This document shows, piece by piece, positions 52,104 through 62,475 of a stretch of DNA of 64,000 nucleotides. Under the pieces are notes generated by a model that did no database searches, was not told the DNA's origin, and saw nothing but the letters and a program-made list of their open reading frames with translations. Made by a program: the position numbers and the translations under genes. Positions within the stretch are counted from its first letter, which is position 1, and each line of letters starts with the position of its first letter. This DNA is from Eutreptiella sp. 'Long Island Sound 2002' (Eukaryota > Euglenozoa > Euglenophyceae > Eutreptiales > Eutreptiaceae): positions 8,572,971-8,636,970 of the forward strand of contig OZ038402.1 in NCBI GenBank assembly GCA_964036045.1, written 5' to 3'.

Positions 52104-55100
52104 GGGGACGGCTCCGAAGAGGAGGACTTGGTTTTCTGGATCCTCGTGAAAATCGGGGATCAGGTTTTTCGAGCAGTGCTTGATACCGGAGCAACACTTT
52201 CCATAGTGGCCCGGCGCCTGCTTAAAACTTTCAGGAAAACTAAGACCGTGGCCATAAGAGTAGGGGATGGGCGTACCATCCATTCCTTGGGGGGGGTCGA
52301 TGTGACCATATGTCTGGGCGACGAAACCGTGACCCAACACTGCAGAGTGTTGGACACTGACGCCTTTGACATTGTAATTGGCACTGACTTTCTAAGAAGA
52401 AACCCCCAGGTTAAAATGCTGTCCCTACAGCGTCCTTACTCTTTGCACTGCGACTTTGGCAGTGGGCTATTCTCCGTTCCTTTGGAGCTGTCAGGACGAA
52501 AAGAGTCTGGGCTGCGCTACGCAGCCAAGACGAACTATCGTACTGAAAACTACCAACTGGCCCATCATGTTCTCGAAAATGGACTGGCGGCCCTTCAGGT
52601 AAACCTGGATGAGATCCAGGTGGAATTGTTTGCGAGCCAACAACAGCACATCATGCAGTTGTACTGCTCGAAACAAATGAACAATGCTTTCCGTTTCTTC
52701 TGGAAAGCAATGGGCCTAGCGTATGCTAACCCTCCCTTCTCCCTGCTCGCGAAGGTTCTAACCAAGATCGCTTATGAGGGAGGAAGGGTTGTTATGTGCA
52801 CCCCTGACTGGGGTTGCTCTGGTGAACATGCTTACTGGCGCCGTATGCTTGACCGAATGACCATGGGGAGAGTGCAACTCCCCGACGGCCCCATCTATGT
52901 GCCTGAGGACTCAGACACAGCTATGCAGGCCCCTGAGTGGGCCAGTTTCCTGTCCATCATCGATGGATCTCTCAATCCTGTACCCCTGTGTGACCTGGAC
53001 CAGGTGCTACTAAAAGAGGTCATGGCCGAAAATCGGGGCCTGACCCTTTATGATCTCAAAAATCGATCTCCTGAGCACCTATCTGCCACACTTACAGGGT
53101 GTGAGTCTCCTGATGACTATCTGGAACCTGCAGCTGTAAAAGAGGATGCTGACGACCAACTGTCTGAGATCGCCAGCACTATTCCCTCTGTTGATCCCAG
53201 CTGTGTTGACTTAAAACATAGTGCTTTCCTGGCCCAGCTGTTGCTAGAGGAGGTAGATCTAGAGTCAACCTCTGAACCCGCTTCCTCTGTTGGGAAACCA
53301 GTGCTACACATGCAGCCTGTGCACACAGGTGAACCCGTGGCCCGGAGTCCTGATGCTCTGGCACGGCCTGCTGCTAATAACATGCCATTGTCTGAGCATG
53401 ACACTCAAGAACTCCGACGGCTGTTGTACCTGAAGGCCGAAGGTATTGAGCGCCAAGAGCGGCTGCAATACCTCAGACAGACCTGGAAATACTCCATCTG
53501 GTCTGAGGAGGACGATGAGTCCTATACGCTGCCTGATCCTGAGATACCTCTAGTGTATTCTCTACACTATGGGCAGCAATGTCCCCCTGAGTGGGACGAT
53601 GGTACTGTACCTGCCGAAACTGCTGATCGGCATAAAAAGAAAGAACATGGAAAAAGCAACCTCCATGCTGAGGAGGATTTCCTCCAGAAACTCGAGAGTC
53701 TTAACCTTGACCCCCGCCTGAAGAAACTGCTTATAACCTATGAGGAGGTGTTCGGCGCCTTGCCGCCTCCCCTATCTTGTAAAAAACTGGTCCAGATGGA
53801 CCTGAAATTGAAACCCGAATTTGAAAAGACGCGAATGAGGCGTCGTCCCTATCCCGCTCCACAGGAACAGGTTGAAGAAATCGAGCTCCAGATCCAAGAA
53901 TGCATTGATGCTGGCCTCGTTGAAGAGTATAAACATGGGGACTATCCCCATCACTGCAGCCCCTGTTTCCTTGTTGCTAAACCAGGGTCGACTGCTCTAC
54001 GTCTTGTTGTAGACTATGGTGAGGTCAACAAGAAAACCCAGAACCACTCAGGGAGTATTCCTAACATGGAAAACACCCTGGAGCGTATTACCCAATGCAG
54101 GTATAAGACCAAAATGGACAAACGCTCTGGTTTCTGGCAGGTTGACCTAACCGCCGCAGCTCAGGAGCTGCTTGCCTTTATAACCCCTAAGGGTCGTGTC
54201 TTCAAGTGGAAGGTTATGCCTTTCGCGGTGGCTAACGCCCCAGCGCTCTTCCAGGAGCTTATGAACAAAATTTTGTACATACTGAGGCGCAGGCCTCTAG
54301 TACAAGAGTTGATTTCTTGGGGTGCAGAAATGGAGGCTCACATCGACGACGTGAGTTTGGGTACTAATACCAAAGAGGACCATGTCCTTCTCCTCCGTGA
54401 ATTCTTCACTGTCTGTCAAGAAAACCATCTCCGAATCAAACTCGAAAAATGTGAGTTCATGAAAGAGGAGATGGAGTATTTGGGTTTCGACGTGGGGTAT
54501 GGCTGGTGGAAACCAGCCGCATCTAAGATGCAGCCCCTACAGGACATGCAGATTCGCGATGACCCTAAGAAGGGTCTACACGATGTGAGGAGTTTTGTGG
54601 GCCCCTGTAATTTCTATCGGCGTCACATCCACAATTTTACTTACTCCTCTGCACCCCTCACTGACCCGATCAAGAAAACTACTCCCTGGAGATGGACCTC
54701 CAGAGAGGAAGAGTGTTTCCAGGAGTTGAAGAAGAAGATTGCCTCCTCCAACTGCCTGGGAGTGCCCCGCCCTGAGGGCGAGATAGTCCTGATCACTGAT
54801 GCCAGTGATGTAGGGGGGGGAGGTACGATCTACCAATGGCAGGAGCTTAACCCCGCTGAACTAACCCACTGCCATTATCGTACTACTGGACTGAACCGTG
54901 ATGGTTCGTTGAAACATGACTATCCTACCAGTGAGTGGCGACTGGTGCCACTGGGACACTGGAATTGGAAATGGAACCAAGCGCGTTCCAACTACAGCAC
55001 CTATGACCAGGAACTCCTGGCCGGTATGTTGGTGCTATCGTCACAATCCCGACTCGTGGGGTCTAACCCTGTTGTCTGGCTGTGTGACCAGGAGCCTGTG

Positions 55101-56906
55101 AAGTCTTTTCAGAAGGGCCCACCACCAGAAAAAGCGAAGCTAAAACGGTGGTGGACTTACCTGAGCCAGTTCAGGCTGACAGTGCATCATATCCCCGGGA
55201 TTAAGAATGAACTGTCTGACTATATATCGCGCAACAACTTCGATGCGCTTATTGGTGAGAGCTCTGAGGCGCTCGCCAAAGAAGCTTTCCAGCGTATGGA
55301 TGTCCAGCTTGACCTATCCATTCGCACTGCTGGAATCCTGGAGGGTTGGAGTCTAACCGACTATCAGTCAGAGTATGAAGAAATTCTCCAAACCCTCAGC
55401 ACTGGTCTCGAACCCCGTGTCATTGACGGGCACCAGTGGTATAAAAACAATCAGTACCTCTTCTACGAGGACCGAATTGTTGTGCCTGAGGCACGACTGG
55501 ATGGGTGCCTACAGTGGTCCCATCTCAGTTCTGGTCACACTGGCGCTAATCGCTCAGTGGACTTCTTCCGTGAGTGTTTCTACTCTAGTCTAACCCTGAC
55601 TGCACTTAGGTCGCGTATGCAGACCATTGTGGATGCTTGTGGCTGTCATGCCAGCAAGCAGAGCGACAGTAGGGATAGGGGCCTGATCTCCAGCTTACCC
55701 ATACCCTATTGTGCTAACTCTCTTCTCTACGTGGACTACATCCACGGCCTACCACGCTTTGGCGGCTATGATAGTTGCCTCGTGGTCACCTGTGGTCTAT
55801 CTCGCTTCACCCGTGTGTTCCCTTGCAATAAGAAAATCACAGGTGAGCAGACTGTAAAAATGTTGGTCGAACAATGGTTCGAACCCTATGGAGCACCTAA
55901 ACAGGTGCACTCTGATGAAGATGTACGCATCCGCAGTGACACTGGGTGGTACAAACGAGTGCTAAATGCCCTCAACATGGAGGTAACCACAGGTGTGCCC
56001 TACACTCACACGTCTAACCCTCTCTGTGAGAGACAGAAACGTGTGGTGGAGCAAAACTTAAGAATCCTGATGAAACAGGAGCGCACCAAGGACTGGGTAC
56101 GCCTAGTGCCCTGGGCAGTTCTGTCCATGAACTCACAGCGGAGCTCTTCTACGGGTTTCACCCCGCACGAACTGTTCCATGGAGGACGACCTGCTTGGTT
56201 CTTCAAAACCCCCTTTCCTGAGGACTTCAAGAGTCCTGTGGGAGATTGGCTGGAACACAAGCAGTCTCTGGCTAACCAGGCTGGTACTAACCTGAGGCAC
56301 ATTCGTGACCGTGAACAGAGCCGACGGAACCGCCTACGGCGACCGGCCAGCTTCAAGGTTGGTGACCTTGTTTTGGTACACCATTCACGCCTACCCTCCT
56401 GGCCACGTAACTGCCTACAGGACCCTTACTTTGGACCCTATCGTATCATCAGGATAGATGGATCCAGGATCCATGTCAGGTGCAGTCCACGTCTAGGTGG
56501 TGAACTGCTATGTGCTCCTAAGCAGTTGAGGCACTATCACTCCCCTGACGACTTGTCTTGGGATGAGTGGCGCCTCAGCGACAGTGAGATTGAACGTATA
56601 GACCTAGAGAACGCTGCCAGTCCAGAGGAGGCAGACGAACTCGAAGAGATGACTGCCGATGAGATGGCAGTCGATGGTTACTACGTGGTTGCAGGTATTG
56701 CTCGCCACGAGTATAAACAGGGCTGGAAATTCCTAACCCTGTGGGATGGCTATGGGTTGTCCGAGGCGACCTGGGAACCTATGTCAGCCTTCATACAACC
56801 AGATGGGAGTATCAACCCCATCTTCCGCACTTACCTCGTTGAGAACAACGAGGGGCAGCTCCTAACCCGTGCTGAGACTATGTCCCAGCGTAAGAAGCGA
56901 AACTAA
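52104..56906 (+). CDS. El-5 Pol: protease, Dam-like methyltransferase domain, RT, RNase H, integrase, chromodomain
   Basis: The frame is open for 1.6 kaa to a TAA. Counting from the first ATG (52128), the protease has AVLDTGATLSIV near residue 19. Residues about 150-270 contain VELFASQQQ, AYANPPFSLLAKV (NPPF at 201-204) and VVMCTPDWG, the pattern of a Dam-like N6-adenine methyltransferase. A long acidic linker leads to RT, with RLVVDYGEVN, MDKRSGFWQVDL and an unusual HIDD in place of the YIDD box. RNase H has LITDASDVGGGG. The integrase has HLSSGHTG ... CGCH and acidic residues in YVDYIHG, HSDEDVRI and NPLCERQK. A GPY segment (PYFGPYRIIRI) and a chromodomain (YYVVAGIARH, FLTLWDGYG, TWEPMSAF) follow. 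It lacks frameshifts, unlike the other copies. Its nearest relative in the window is El-4, into which it inserted. Confidence 0.93.
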   Translation, partial: GDGSEEEDLVFWILVKIGDQVFRAVLDTGATLSIVARRLLKTFRKTKTVAIRVGDGRTIHSLGGVDVTICLGDETVTQHCRVLDTDAFDIVIGTDFLRRNPQVKMLSLQRPYSLHCDFGSGLFSVPLELSGRKESGLRYAAKTNYRTENYQLAHHVLENGLAALQVNLDEIQVELFASQQQHIMQLYCSKQMNNAFRFFWKAMGLAYANPPFSLLAKVLTKIAYEGGRVVMCTPDWGCSGEHAYWRRMLDRMTMGRVQLPDGPIYVPEDSDTAMQAPEWASFLSIIDGSLNPVPLCDLDQVLLKEVMAENRGLTLYDLKNRSPEHLSATLTGCESPDDYLEPAAVKEDADDQLSEIASTIPSVDPSCVDLKHSAFLAQLLLEEVDLESTSEPASSVGKPVLHMQPVHTGEPVARSPDALARPAANNMPLSEHDTQELRRLLYLKAEGIERQERLQYLRQTWKYSIWSEEDDESYTLPDPEIPLVYSLHYGQQCPPEWDDGTVPAETADRHKKKEHGKSNLHAEEDFLQKLESLNLDPRLKKLLITYEEVFGALPPPLSCKKLVQMDLKLKPEFEKTRMRRRPYPAPQEQVEEIELQIQECIDAGLVEEYKHGDYPHHCSPCFLVAKPGSTALRLVVDYGEVNKKTQNHSGSIPNMENTLERITQCRYKTKMDKRSGFWQVDLTAAAQELLAFITPKGRVFKWKVMPFAVANAPALFQELMNKILYILRRRPLVQELISWGAEMEAHIDDVSLGTNTKEDHVLLLREFFTVCQENHLRIKLEKCEFMKEEMEYLGFDVGYGWWKPAASKMQPLQDMQIRDDPKKGLHDVRSFVGPCNFYRRHIHNFTYSSAPLTDPIKKTTPWRWTSREEECFQELKKKIASSNCLGVPRPEGEIVLITDASDVGGGGTIYQWQELNPAELTHCHYRTTGLNRDGSLKHDYPTSEWRLVPLGHWNWKWNQARSNYSTYDQELLAGMLVLSSQSRLVGSNPVVWLCDQEPVKSFQKGPPPEKAKLKRWWTYLSQFRLTVHHIPGIKNELSDYISRNNFDALIGESSEALAKEAFQRMDVQLDLSIRTAGILEGWSLTDYQSEYEEILQTLSTGLEPRVIDGHQWYKNNQYLFYEDRIVVPEARLDGCLQWSHLSSGHTGANRSVDFFRECFYSSLTLTALRSRMQTIVDACGCHASKQSDSRDRGLISSLPIPYCANSLLYVDYIHGLPRFGGYDSCLVVTCGLSRFTRVFPCNKKITGEQTVKMLVEQWFEPYGAPKQVHSDEDVRIRSDTGWYKRVLNALNMEVTTGVPYTHTSNPLCERQKRVVEQNLRILMKQERTKDWVRLVPWAVLSMNSQRSSSTGFTPHELFHGGRPAWFFKTPFPEDFKSPVGDWLEHKQSLANQAGTNLRHIRDREQSRRNRLRRPASFKVGDLVLVHHSRLPSWPRNCLQDPYFGPYRIIRIDGSRIHVRCSPRLGGELLCAPKQLRHYHSPDDLSWDEWRLSDSEIERIDLENAASPEEADELEEMTADEMAVDGYYVVAGIARHEYKQGWKFLTLWDGYGLSEATWEPMSAFIQPDGSINPIFRTYLVENNEGQLLTRAETMSQRKKRN

Positions 56907-58016
56907 TTACCCTGTGTCAGTCTACTGACCCTGTCTGTGCCCTGCAGACCCACGCCTATGGTTTCCAGCGTGAGCCAGGTGGCCGCTTTTCAAGATTGCA
57001 GCCCCCCAGCGAGTGTTTGCCTTGTTGACCATGTGTTGCAAGGGTACTGCCCTAATGTAATGACCTTGGTGAGCCAACGAAGAACGGTGGCTTTCTACAC
57101 CAGGGGGGATTGACAAGCAAGGTGTTATGAGGCAAGGTGTGTCTTCCCTCCTTGGGGACAAGCGAGCCCACAGTTAGGACCCCTGACTGGTCCAGACCCG
57201 TGGGGTTCTACCCTTCCTTACAGGGTTTACCATACCCCTAAGTGTGCTACGTATGTCTGTATGTGTCTCACTTCTCTCCCCAGCGTGGCTCCCGGAGACC
57301 GGGCTTCGCTGACGTCGGACCGAAGGTCCTAATCAGGTACTATTACCACTCCTATGGCGCCCAACTTCTGTGCTGCCGCCTAACCTTGGGGTAAACGGCA
57401 AAAGCCCTACCTACTAAGAGGGGAGGGGTGGCCAAGTGTGCTAAGGGCATACAAAACGCCCATTTTTGCTACAGGCCAAAAGCTAACGCACTCCCCTGCC
57501 CACGAGGAAAAGCACGCGGGACAGGAGACACCACTACACTACACTCACTAACGCCAGCACCGGCCTTCGAAGGCAGGGTGAGCACTCATCACTTGCACTC
57601 ACCTCCTGCCAGGCCTGCTGACCCTAACCCCTACACACGCTACTGGGTGCTGCTGTCGAACGTCACTCAGGCCCTAGTGGCCCTCCTGTGAAAAGGACGA
57701 GAGAACACAGCGCTCCTAAGCAGCTGTGGCCTAACAGGGGACGCCACAACGTGTTTCCCCTGCTAGGGCTTGGAGGGAAGGGGTGCTCTCGTTGCGTGCA
57801 CAGCGCAGATGTCGTTGAGGTCGAACTGTCCTCGCCGGTACTGTCTGAGGCACAGTGATTTGATTTGTGATCAGCGCCCCTGTTTTGCTGGGGCAGAAAA
57901 ATGGTAGCCGCCGAAGGCAGCTGCTGCGTGCACCAATCACCCTTAACCTCTCCCACCTGTACAAAAGAGGCAGATGAAGGGGCGTTTTGCGACTGAGGAA
58001 CCAAGCCACACTCCAG

Positions 58017-58049
58017 GTATTATACCCTTCTCAGTGTGACCTATAATAC
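58017..58049. repeat. Conserved 8-bp inverted repeat in El-5 3' UTR
   Basis: GTATTATA (58017-58024) and TATAATAC (58042-58049) are separated by 17 nt. Equivalent repeats are at 1251-1283 and 9164-9196. Confidence 0.6.
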
Positions 58050-58109
58050 ACTGTTCGCAAACACGCTGCAGATGCAGCTACCCCTGTCAAGCAAGCAAGC
58101 TTTAAGAAA

Positions 58110-58143
58110 CTCCTCGGGTTCTCTTAAAGAACGTACCGAGGAG
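58110..58143 (+). other. Predicted RNA hairpin in El-5 3' UTR
   Basis: CTCCTCGG (58110-58117) pairs with CCGAGGAG (58136-58143). An inner GTTCT/AGAAC stem (58118-58122 with 58128-58132) closes a short loop, with a GTA bulge on the 3' side. El-7 has a different but still paired outer stem. Confidence 0.6.
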
Positions 58144-59104
58144 CCTCTGGGTAACCTAAACAAGGTTTACCGTGCGCAATTCGCGTGGCCTACCCTTTAA
58201 TGCATCATGTGCACGCAGGGAAGGGAGGCTGAACCACAGACTCAACCAGGAGGTGAGCTCCTCCTGGGCTAACCTACCTTACTCACCATGCATCGTGTGA
58301 ATGCCGCATTGAAACGAACACAAAACAAACCTAAGCGTTTTAAGCAACTCAACTTGAACGCCACGGCCGCACACGAACAAACGCTTACCTGTGAAGAAGA
58401 AAACAAGGGTGAATTTCGGATACAGGTGAAGCGACACAGCCTGTGGATGCCTAGATTAGGCACATGCATCGCGAGCACAGCACATATTCTAACCCTACGT
58501 GCGCGCTGCGCGCTCCATTCGCTTCACATACCTTTCATTCCTGCTTTCACCTGTGCAGAGCACGAGAGATGAACACCCGACCCCCCAATGAGCACAGCGT
58601 TGACAACCCTAACGTTTTGACGGAACAACCAACACGAACGCAATGCGTGAGTGTGAAGTGACACAGACATACCTGAGAGACGGGTTGTTGAACTGCTCTG
58701 TGGTGTGGGCTGATTTTGAATGACTTGCTCTGAAGTTTATAAAAATTTTGATGCAACTGTGCAAAAATTTTCTTTAAAACTTTAAAAACTACGGCTCATA
58801 CCTTCTTTTCCAAAAGCCGTTTTCGCTTGCGCAACCCTTTTCTTGGCGTCCGCTTCCTTTGCGCTTGTCTGCGACTTTAAGTTATGTGTACAAATGACGA
58901 TTTCCCGCGTGGTTTCGTCGATTTTCAACGATTTCACTTGCTAAATCGCAACCCCTTCCGCAAAACCGCAGGAATCACTCCCTGCTGGTTCCATTTTCTA
59001 TTTTTTCCAGCTCCTGGGGGTTTGTGTCCTCCATTGGGAGTATTGCTCCGCCCTGGCCCTTGGTCAGGACGTTTACTACAACGCTGTTTATACGGCGATA
59101 GCCG

Positions 59105-59195
59105 TCCGCATTAGAGCGTTCGACTGTACCCTAGTGGACAGACACATGTGCTCTGGACAGGGAGTCCTGGGTTCAATTCCCACTGCCCCCACACT
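59105..59195 (+). repeat. tRNA-like module in El-5 3' UTR
   Basis: An exact B box GGTTCAATTCC lies at 59170-59180 and an A-box-like TAGTGGACAGA at 59132-59142. It occupies the same place as in El-7 (2515-2620). A full cloverleaf is not seen. Confidence 0.5.
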
Positions 59196-59419
59196 TTTTA
59201 AAAAAGTTTTCGCCGCACGCCGGCGACTTTTGAGGAATGCCCCTTCGAAGGGACATCAGTCACGGTACATTACACTGTTTTTCAAGGGTCCCTACAGTGT
59301 GATAGGCTTCTATGGAGTGATGAGAATGTTTTTGGTAAGTTTAATGCATTTTTTTTGGTAATTTTGGGAATATTTGAGCCTTTTTCCTTGGTCCTACTAG
59401 CTTAGCTAACTAGTACTCC

Positions 59420-59426
59420 AGGGGGG
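59420..59426 (+). other. Polypurine tract of El-5
   Basis: AGGGGGG directly precedes the LTR start AGTAAG. Confidence 0.75.
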
Positions 59427-60113
59427 AGTAAGAAAAAGTCACTGCCATGTCTTTCTTGGAGGGCTTGATCCAGGCTAAGCCCCCCTTAAAACCCTTTGTT
59501 GATGCTGAGACTAACTTAAGTGTTTTTATCTCTCTTTTGTTGCCTAAAGTACACTTTCTCAAACTAACTAGGGTTGTGACCCTAGCCCCCCCATGAAGTT
59601 CACCCCTACCACTCAACTGAGCGGGGGTACCTTCCTTCATGGAGGACATACCAAAAGAAATCAGGCATTTCATGCTTGTGGGCCTTGGAGGTTAAGCCTA
59701 AGTGGTCTCCCACCCCAAGTGTTATTGTGGTCCTACTTTGTAACTGTTTCTGAATTCAGTTGCTTGGCCAAGTCATTTTCTGTGTGGTCCTGACATCTAT
59801 GCCCCTCAGTCCTAACCAGCACCATTTCACCCAAAAGAGTGCACATGAAGTGCCTATTGCAACCTCTGAGGCTAGAGTCTGACCAATTTTCATATAAAAA
59901 CTTTTGTATTATCCATTTGTGATTGAATCTATGTGCATATACCTGCTTTGTCTATCTGCAGCCCTTCTGTGTTACACTGGATTCCAAAACCAATCATTGC
60001 TTCGATCCATATTCAGTCCTTGCTCTACTTGCTGCTTTGGTTTGGGGTTTTCAACTACAAAACCTGCAGGAATACATCAAAAGACCTAGGGCATAATTCA
60101 AGGACATCTTTCT
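59427..60113 (+). mobile_element. 3' LTR of El-5 (687 bp)
   Basis: It matches the 5' LTR apart from a 25-bp deletion and about seven substitutions. It ends TTTCT before the TSD GCTCC (60114-60118). Confidence 0.92.
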
Positions 60114-61757
60114 GCTCCTGCTCGTAGGTGTGATAGTGTGAGCGGGCTGCATTCCACTTCCAATTCCAGTGGCCAAGTGGAACTAGGCGCCATTCTTGGG
60201 AGTCATAGTCAGACTTCATGAATCCTTCTCTTGTGACACCTTGAACTCTTAGGCGATAATCAATGTCTTTACATTGATCCGTAGTTAGCTTTTGCCACTG
60301 TAATAATGTCCCTCCTCCTCCAACGTTACTGGCATCCGTGATCAGAATCATCTCGCCGTAGCGTTGGGGTACTCCAAGTACTAGGCATTCTCGGATTTTC
60401 TTCTTGACATCTTCGATTGCTTGCTTTTCAATAGGTCCCCAGCGCCACGGAGTCTCCTTCTTGATGAGATCCGTTAGTGGTGCGCTGGCTTCCGTGAAAT
60501 TTCGGAGATGCCGCCTGTAAAAATTACAGGATCCGATGAATTGTCGGATTTTCTGAACTCCTTCAGCTTTAGACATAGAATCCGTTAGGTCGAAGTCCAT
60601 CAGGGGCTTCATTATTTGATCCTGCGGTTTCCACCATCCATCTCCGATGTGGAATCCGAGGTAGTCTGTTTCCGTCTTGAGAGATTCGCATTTCTCCAGC
60701 TTGATGCGGAGGTGATTTTCTTGACAGACGGTGTAGAATTCTCGGAGTAGTAGGAGATGGTCATCGATGATGTTCGTCCCTAGGATGACATCGTCGATGT
60801 GAGCCTCCAGGACAGCACCACGCTGTAGGAGCTCTTGGACGCCCGGTCGTCGTTTACACAGGGCGATGATTTGATTCATCAGCTCCTGGAACAACGCCGG
60901 GGCGTTAGCAATACCAAATGGCATTACCCGCCATTTGTAGACCCGTCCATCCGGAGCAATGAATGCCGTTAGGTCTTGGGCACGCTCCGTTAGGTCAATT
61001 TGCCAGAAACCGGACCGCTTGTCCATTTTAGTTTTGTATCTGCCTCCAGCAGCAGTTTCCACGGTGTTCTCCATCAGGGGCAACGATCCGCTGTGCAGTT
61101 TTATTTTCTGGTTGACCTTTTTGTAGTCGACCACCAATCTTTTTGCAGTGCTCCCTGGTTTAGCTACCAGGAAGCATGGACTGCAATGCTTAGGATAGTC
61201 CGACTTTTTGTACTCGTAAACCAAACCGGCCTCCACGCATTCTTTGATTTGGCGAGTAATCTCAGCCATGTCATCTTTTGATGCTGGGTACGGTCGACAT
61301 CGAACTCGATCTTTGAGAAATTTTTCTCTTAGTTCTAGGTCCATGGTCACGAGTTTCTTCACCGATCCGGTCGGAGGTAACGGACCAAAAATGTCAGAGA
61401 AATGCAGGATGATTTTCTTGATCCTCTCATCAACATCCATTTTGTCGAGCGAAATCTTGAGGTCTTCAGATGCGTGTAGATAGGACGCACCTAATGCTTG
61501 TTTCTTAGATTTTTCATCTTGCTCCGTCAATTTCTTGAGGGCTAAGACTTGTTCGGGGTCCAAAATCATATGATTCTCTTGGTGATCAATTTTCTTCTTT
61601 TCTTTGACTTTCTTTCTTAGTCTCTTGATGTCTTTACGGCGTAATCGATCTTTTCTTTCTTCTTTCTTTTCTTCTTCTCCTTCAATTTCTTGTTCCAATG
61701 CTTCGTGTAGTTCGTGAAGCATGACCAATTCTTCGCCGACATCAAAATACGTCCCAT
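60114..61757 (-). pseudogene. El-4 pol part: linker, RT and start of RNase H
   Basis: The frame is open on the minus strand from 61757, where El-6 cuts it, to 60114, where El-5 cuts it. It begins in a charged, coiled linker (EEKKEERKDRLRRKD), then RT with RLVVDYKKVNQ, MDKRSGFWQIDL and an HIDD box as in El-5, and the start of RNase H (LITDASNVGGGG). The RNase H continues at 49135. The protease, any methyltransferase-like domain and gag would lie right of El-6, outside the window. No stop or frameshift is visible inside the fragment, so it was intact until interrupted. Confidence 0.9.
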
Positions 61758-62462
61758 TGAAGCGGTAGCGGCAGGGTCTCCCTACCGCTACCCGCTGTGG
61801 CTCGCACGTGCGCTGAATAGCGCAATTTATGAAGTAAAATGGGATTGCGAAGGCTACAGAGCAATAGGGAGGATTGCCGTTTTTTATGCTGAAATAGCAG
61901 TTTTTTATAATAAATTTATGCTGTTGTGCCCCATTTTGTAATTATACGCGAGATTTCACTGTTTTTCCGTGTTTTCACAGGCATCTATGTAGATTTGAAG
62001 GCCTGTGGCTAACGCCTTAGAACAGTTTAAGCAACTTAAACCGACTCACGAAATGTTCGATTCTTGCAGAAATTGCGGTGCTTTGCAGGAGGGTCACGAA
62101 AACGCTTCAAAACTGCGTTTTCGTGACCCTCCTGCAAAGCACCGCAATTTCTGCAAGAATCGAACATTTCGTGAGTCAGTTTAAGTTGCTTAAACTGTTC
62201 TAAGGCGTTAGCCACAGTCCTTCAAATCTACATAGATGCCTGTGAAAACGCGGAATAACAGTGAAATCTCGCGTATAATTACAAAATGGGGCACAACAGC
62301 ATAAATTTATTGTAAAAAACTGCTATTTTAACATAAAAAACGGCAATCCTCGCTATTGCTCTGTAGCTTTGGCAATCCCATTTTACGTCATAAATTGCGC
62401 TATTCAGCGCACGTGCGAGCCACAGCGGGTAGCGGTAGGGAGACCCTGCCGCTACCGCTTCA
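61758..62462. repeat. 705-bp palindrome: two El-6 LTRs tail to tail
   Basis: The arms 61758-62105 and 62115-62462 are exact in length (348 bp each), about 96-97% identical by eye, around a 9-nt loop (62106-62114). The outer ends are both TGAAGCGGTAGCGG. Comparison with 63954-64000 shows that each arm is an LTR lacking its last 8 to 18 bases. The structure could fold into a very long hairpin as DNA or RNA. Confidence 0.92.
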
Positions 62463-62475
62463 CCCCCCTACTTAA
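62463..62475 (-). other. Polypurine tract of El-6
   Basis: On the minus strand AAGTAGGGGGG directly precedes the LTR start TGAAGCGGTA. This block, with the LTR start, closely matches the PPT and LTR start of El-2 (25600-25625). Confidence 0.7.

Larger units (their letters stand above)
56907..59419 (+). other. El-5 3' untranslated region (2.5 kb) with conserved structures
   Basis: This is non-coding but highly similar to 1-2848 of El-7, with many short indels. It contains the GTATTATA/TATAATAC inverted repeat (58017-58049), a hairpin with compensatory changes (58110-58143) and a tRNA-like module (about 59105-59195). Conservation of such a long 3' UTR suggests it is needed, for example for RNA processing or packaging. 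Confidence 0.7.
49136..60113 (+). mobile_element. El-5: complete 11-kb Ty3/gypsy chromodomain element with AG..CT LTR ends
   Basis: LTRs at 49136-49847 and 59427-60113 differ by one 25-bp deletion and a handful of substitutions. A 5-bp TSD (GCTCC), an initiator-Met-type PBS, gag, nucleocapsid, pol and a PPT are all present on the plus strand. Pol runs nearly 4.8 kb without a break. Between gag and pol, two in-frame stops (UGA, UAG) lie in the same frame. It is inserted in the RNase H of El-4 in opposite orientation. Of all elements here it is the one most likely to have been recently active. Confidence 0.94.
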
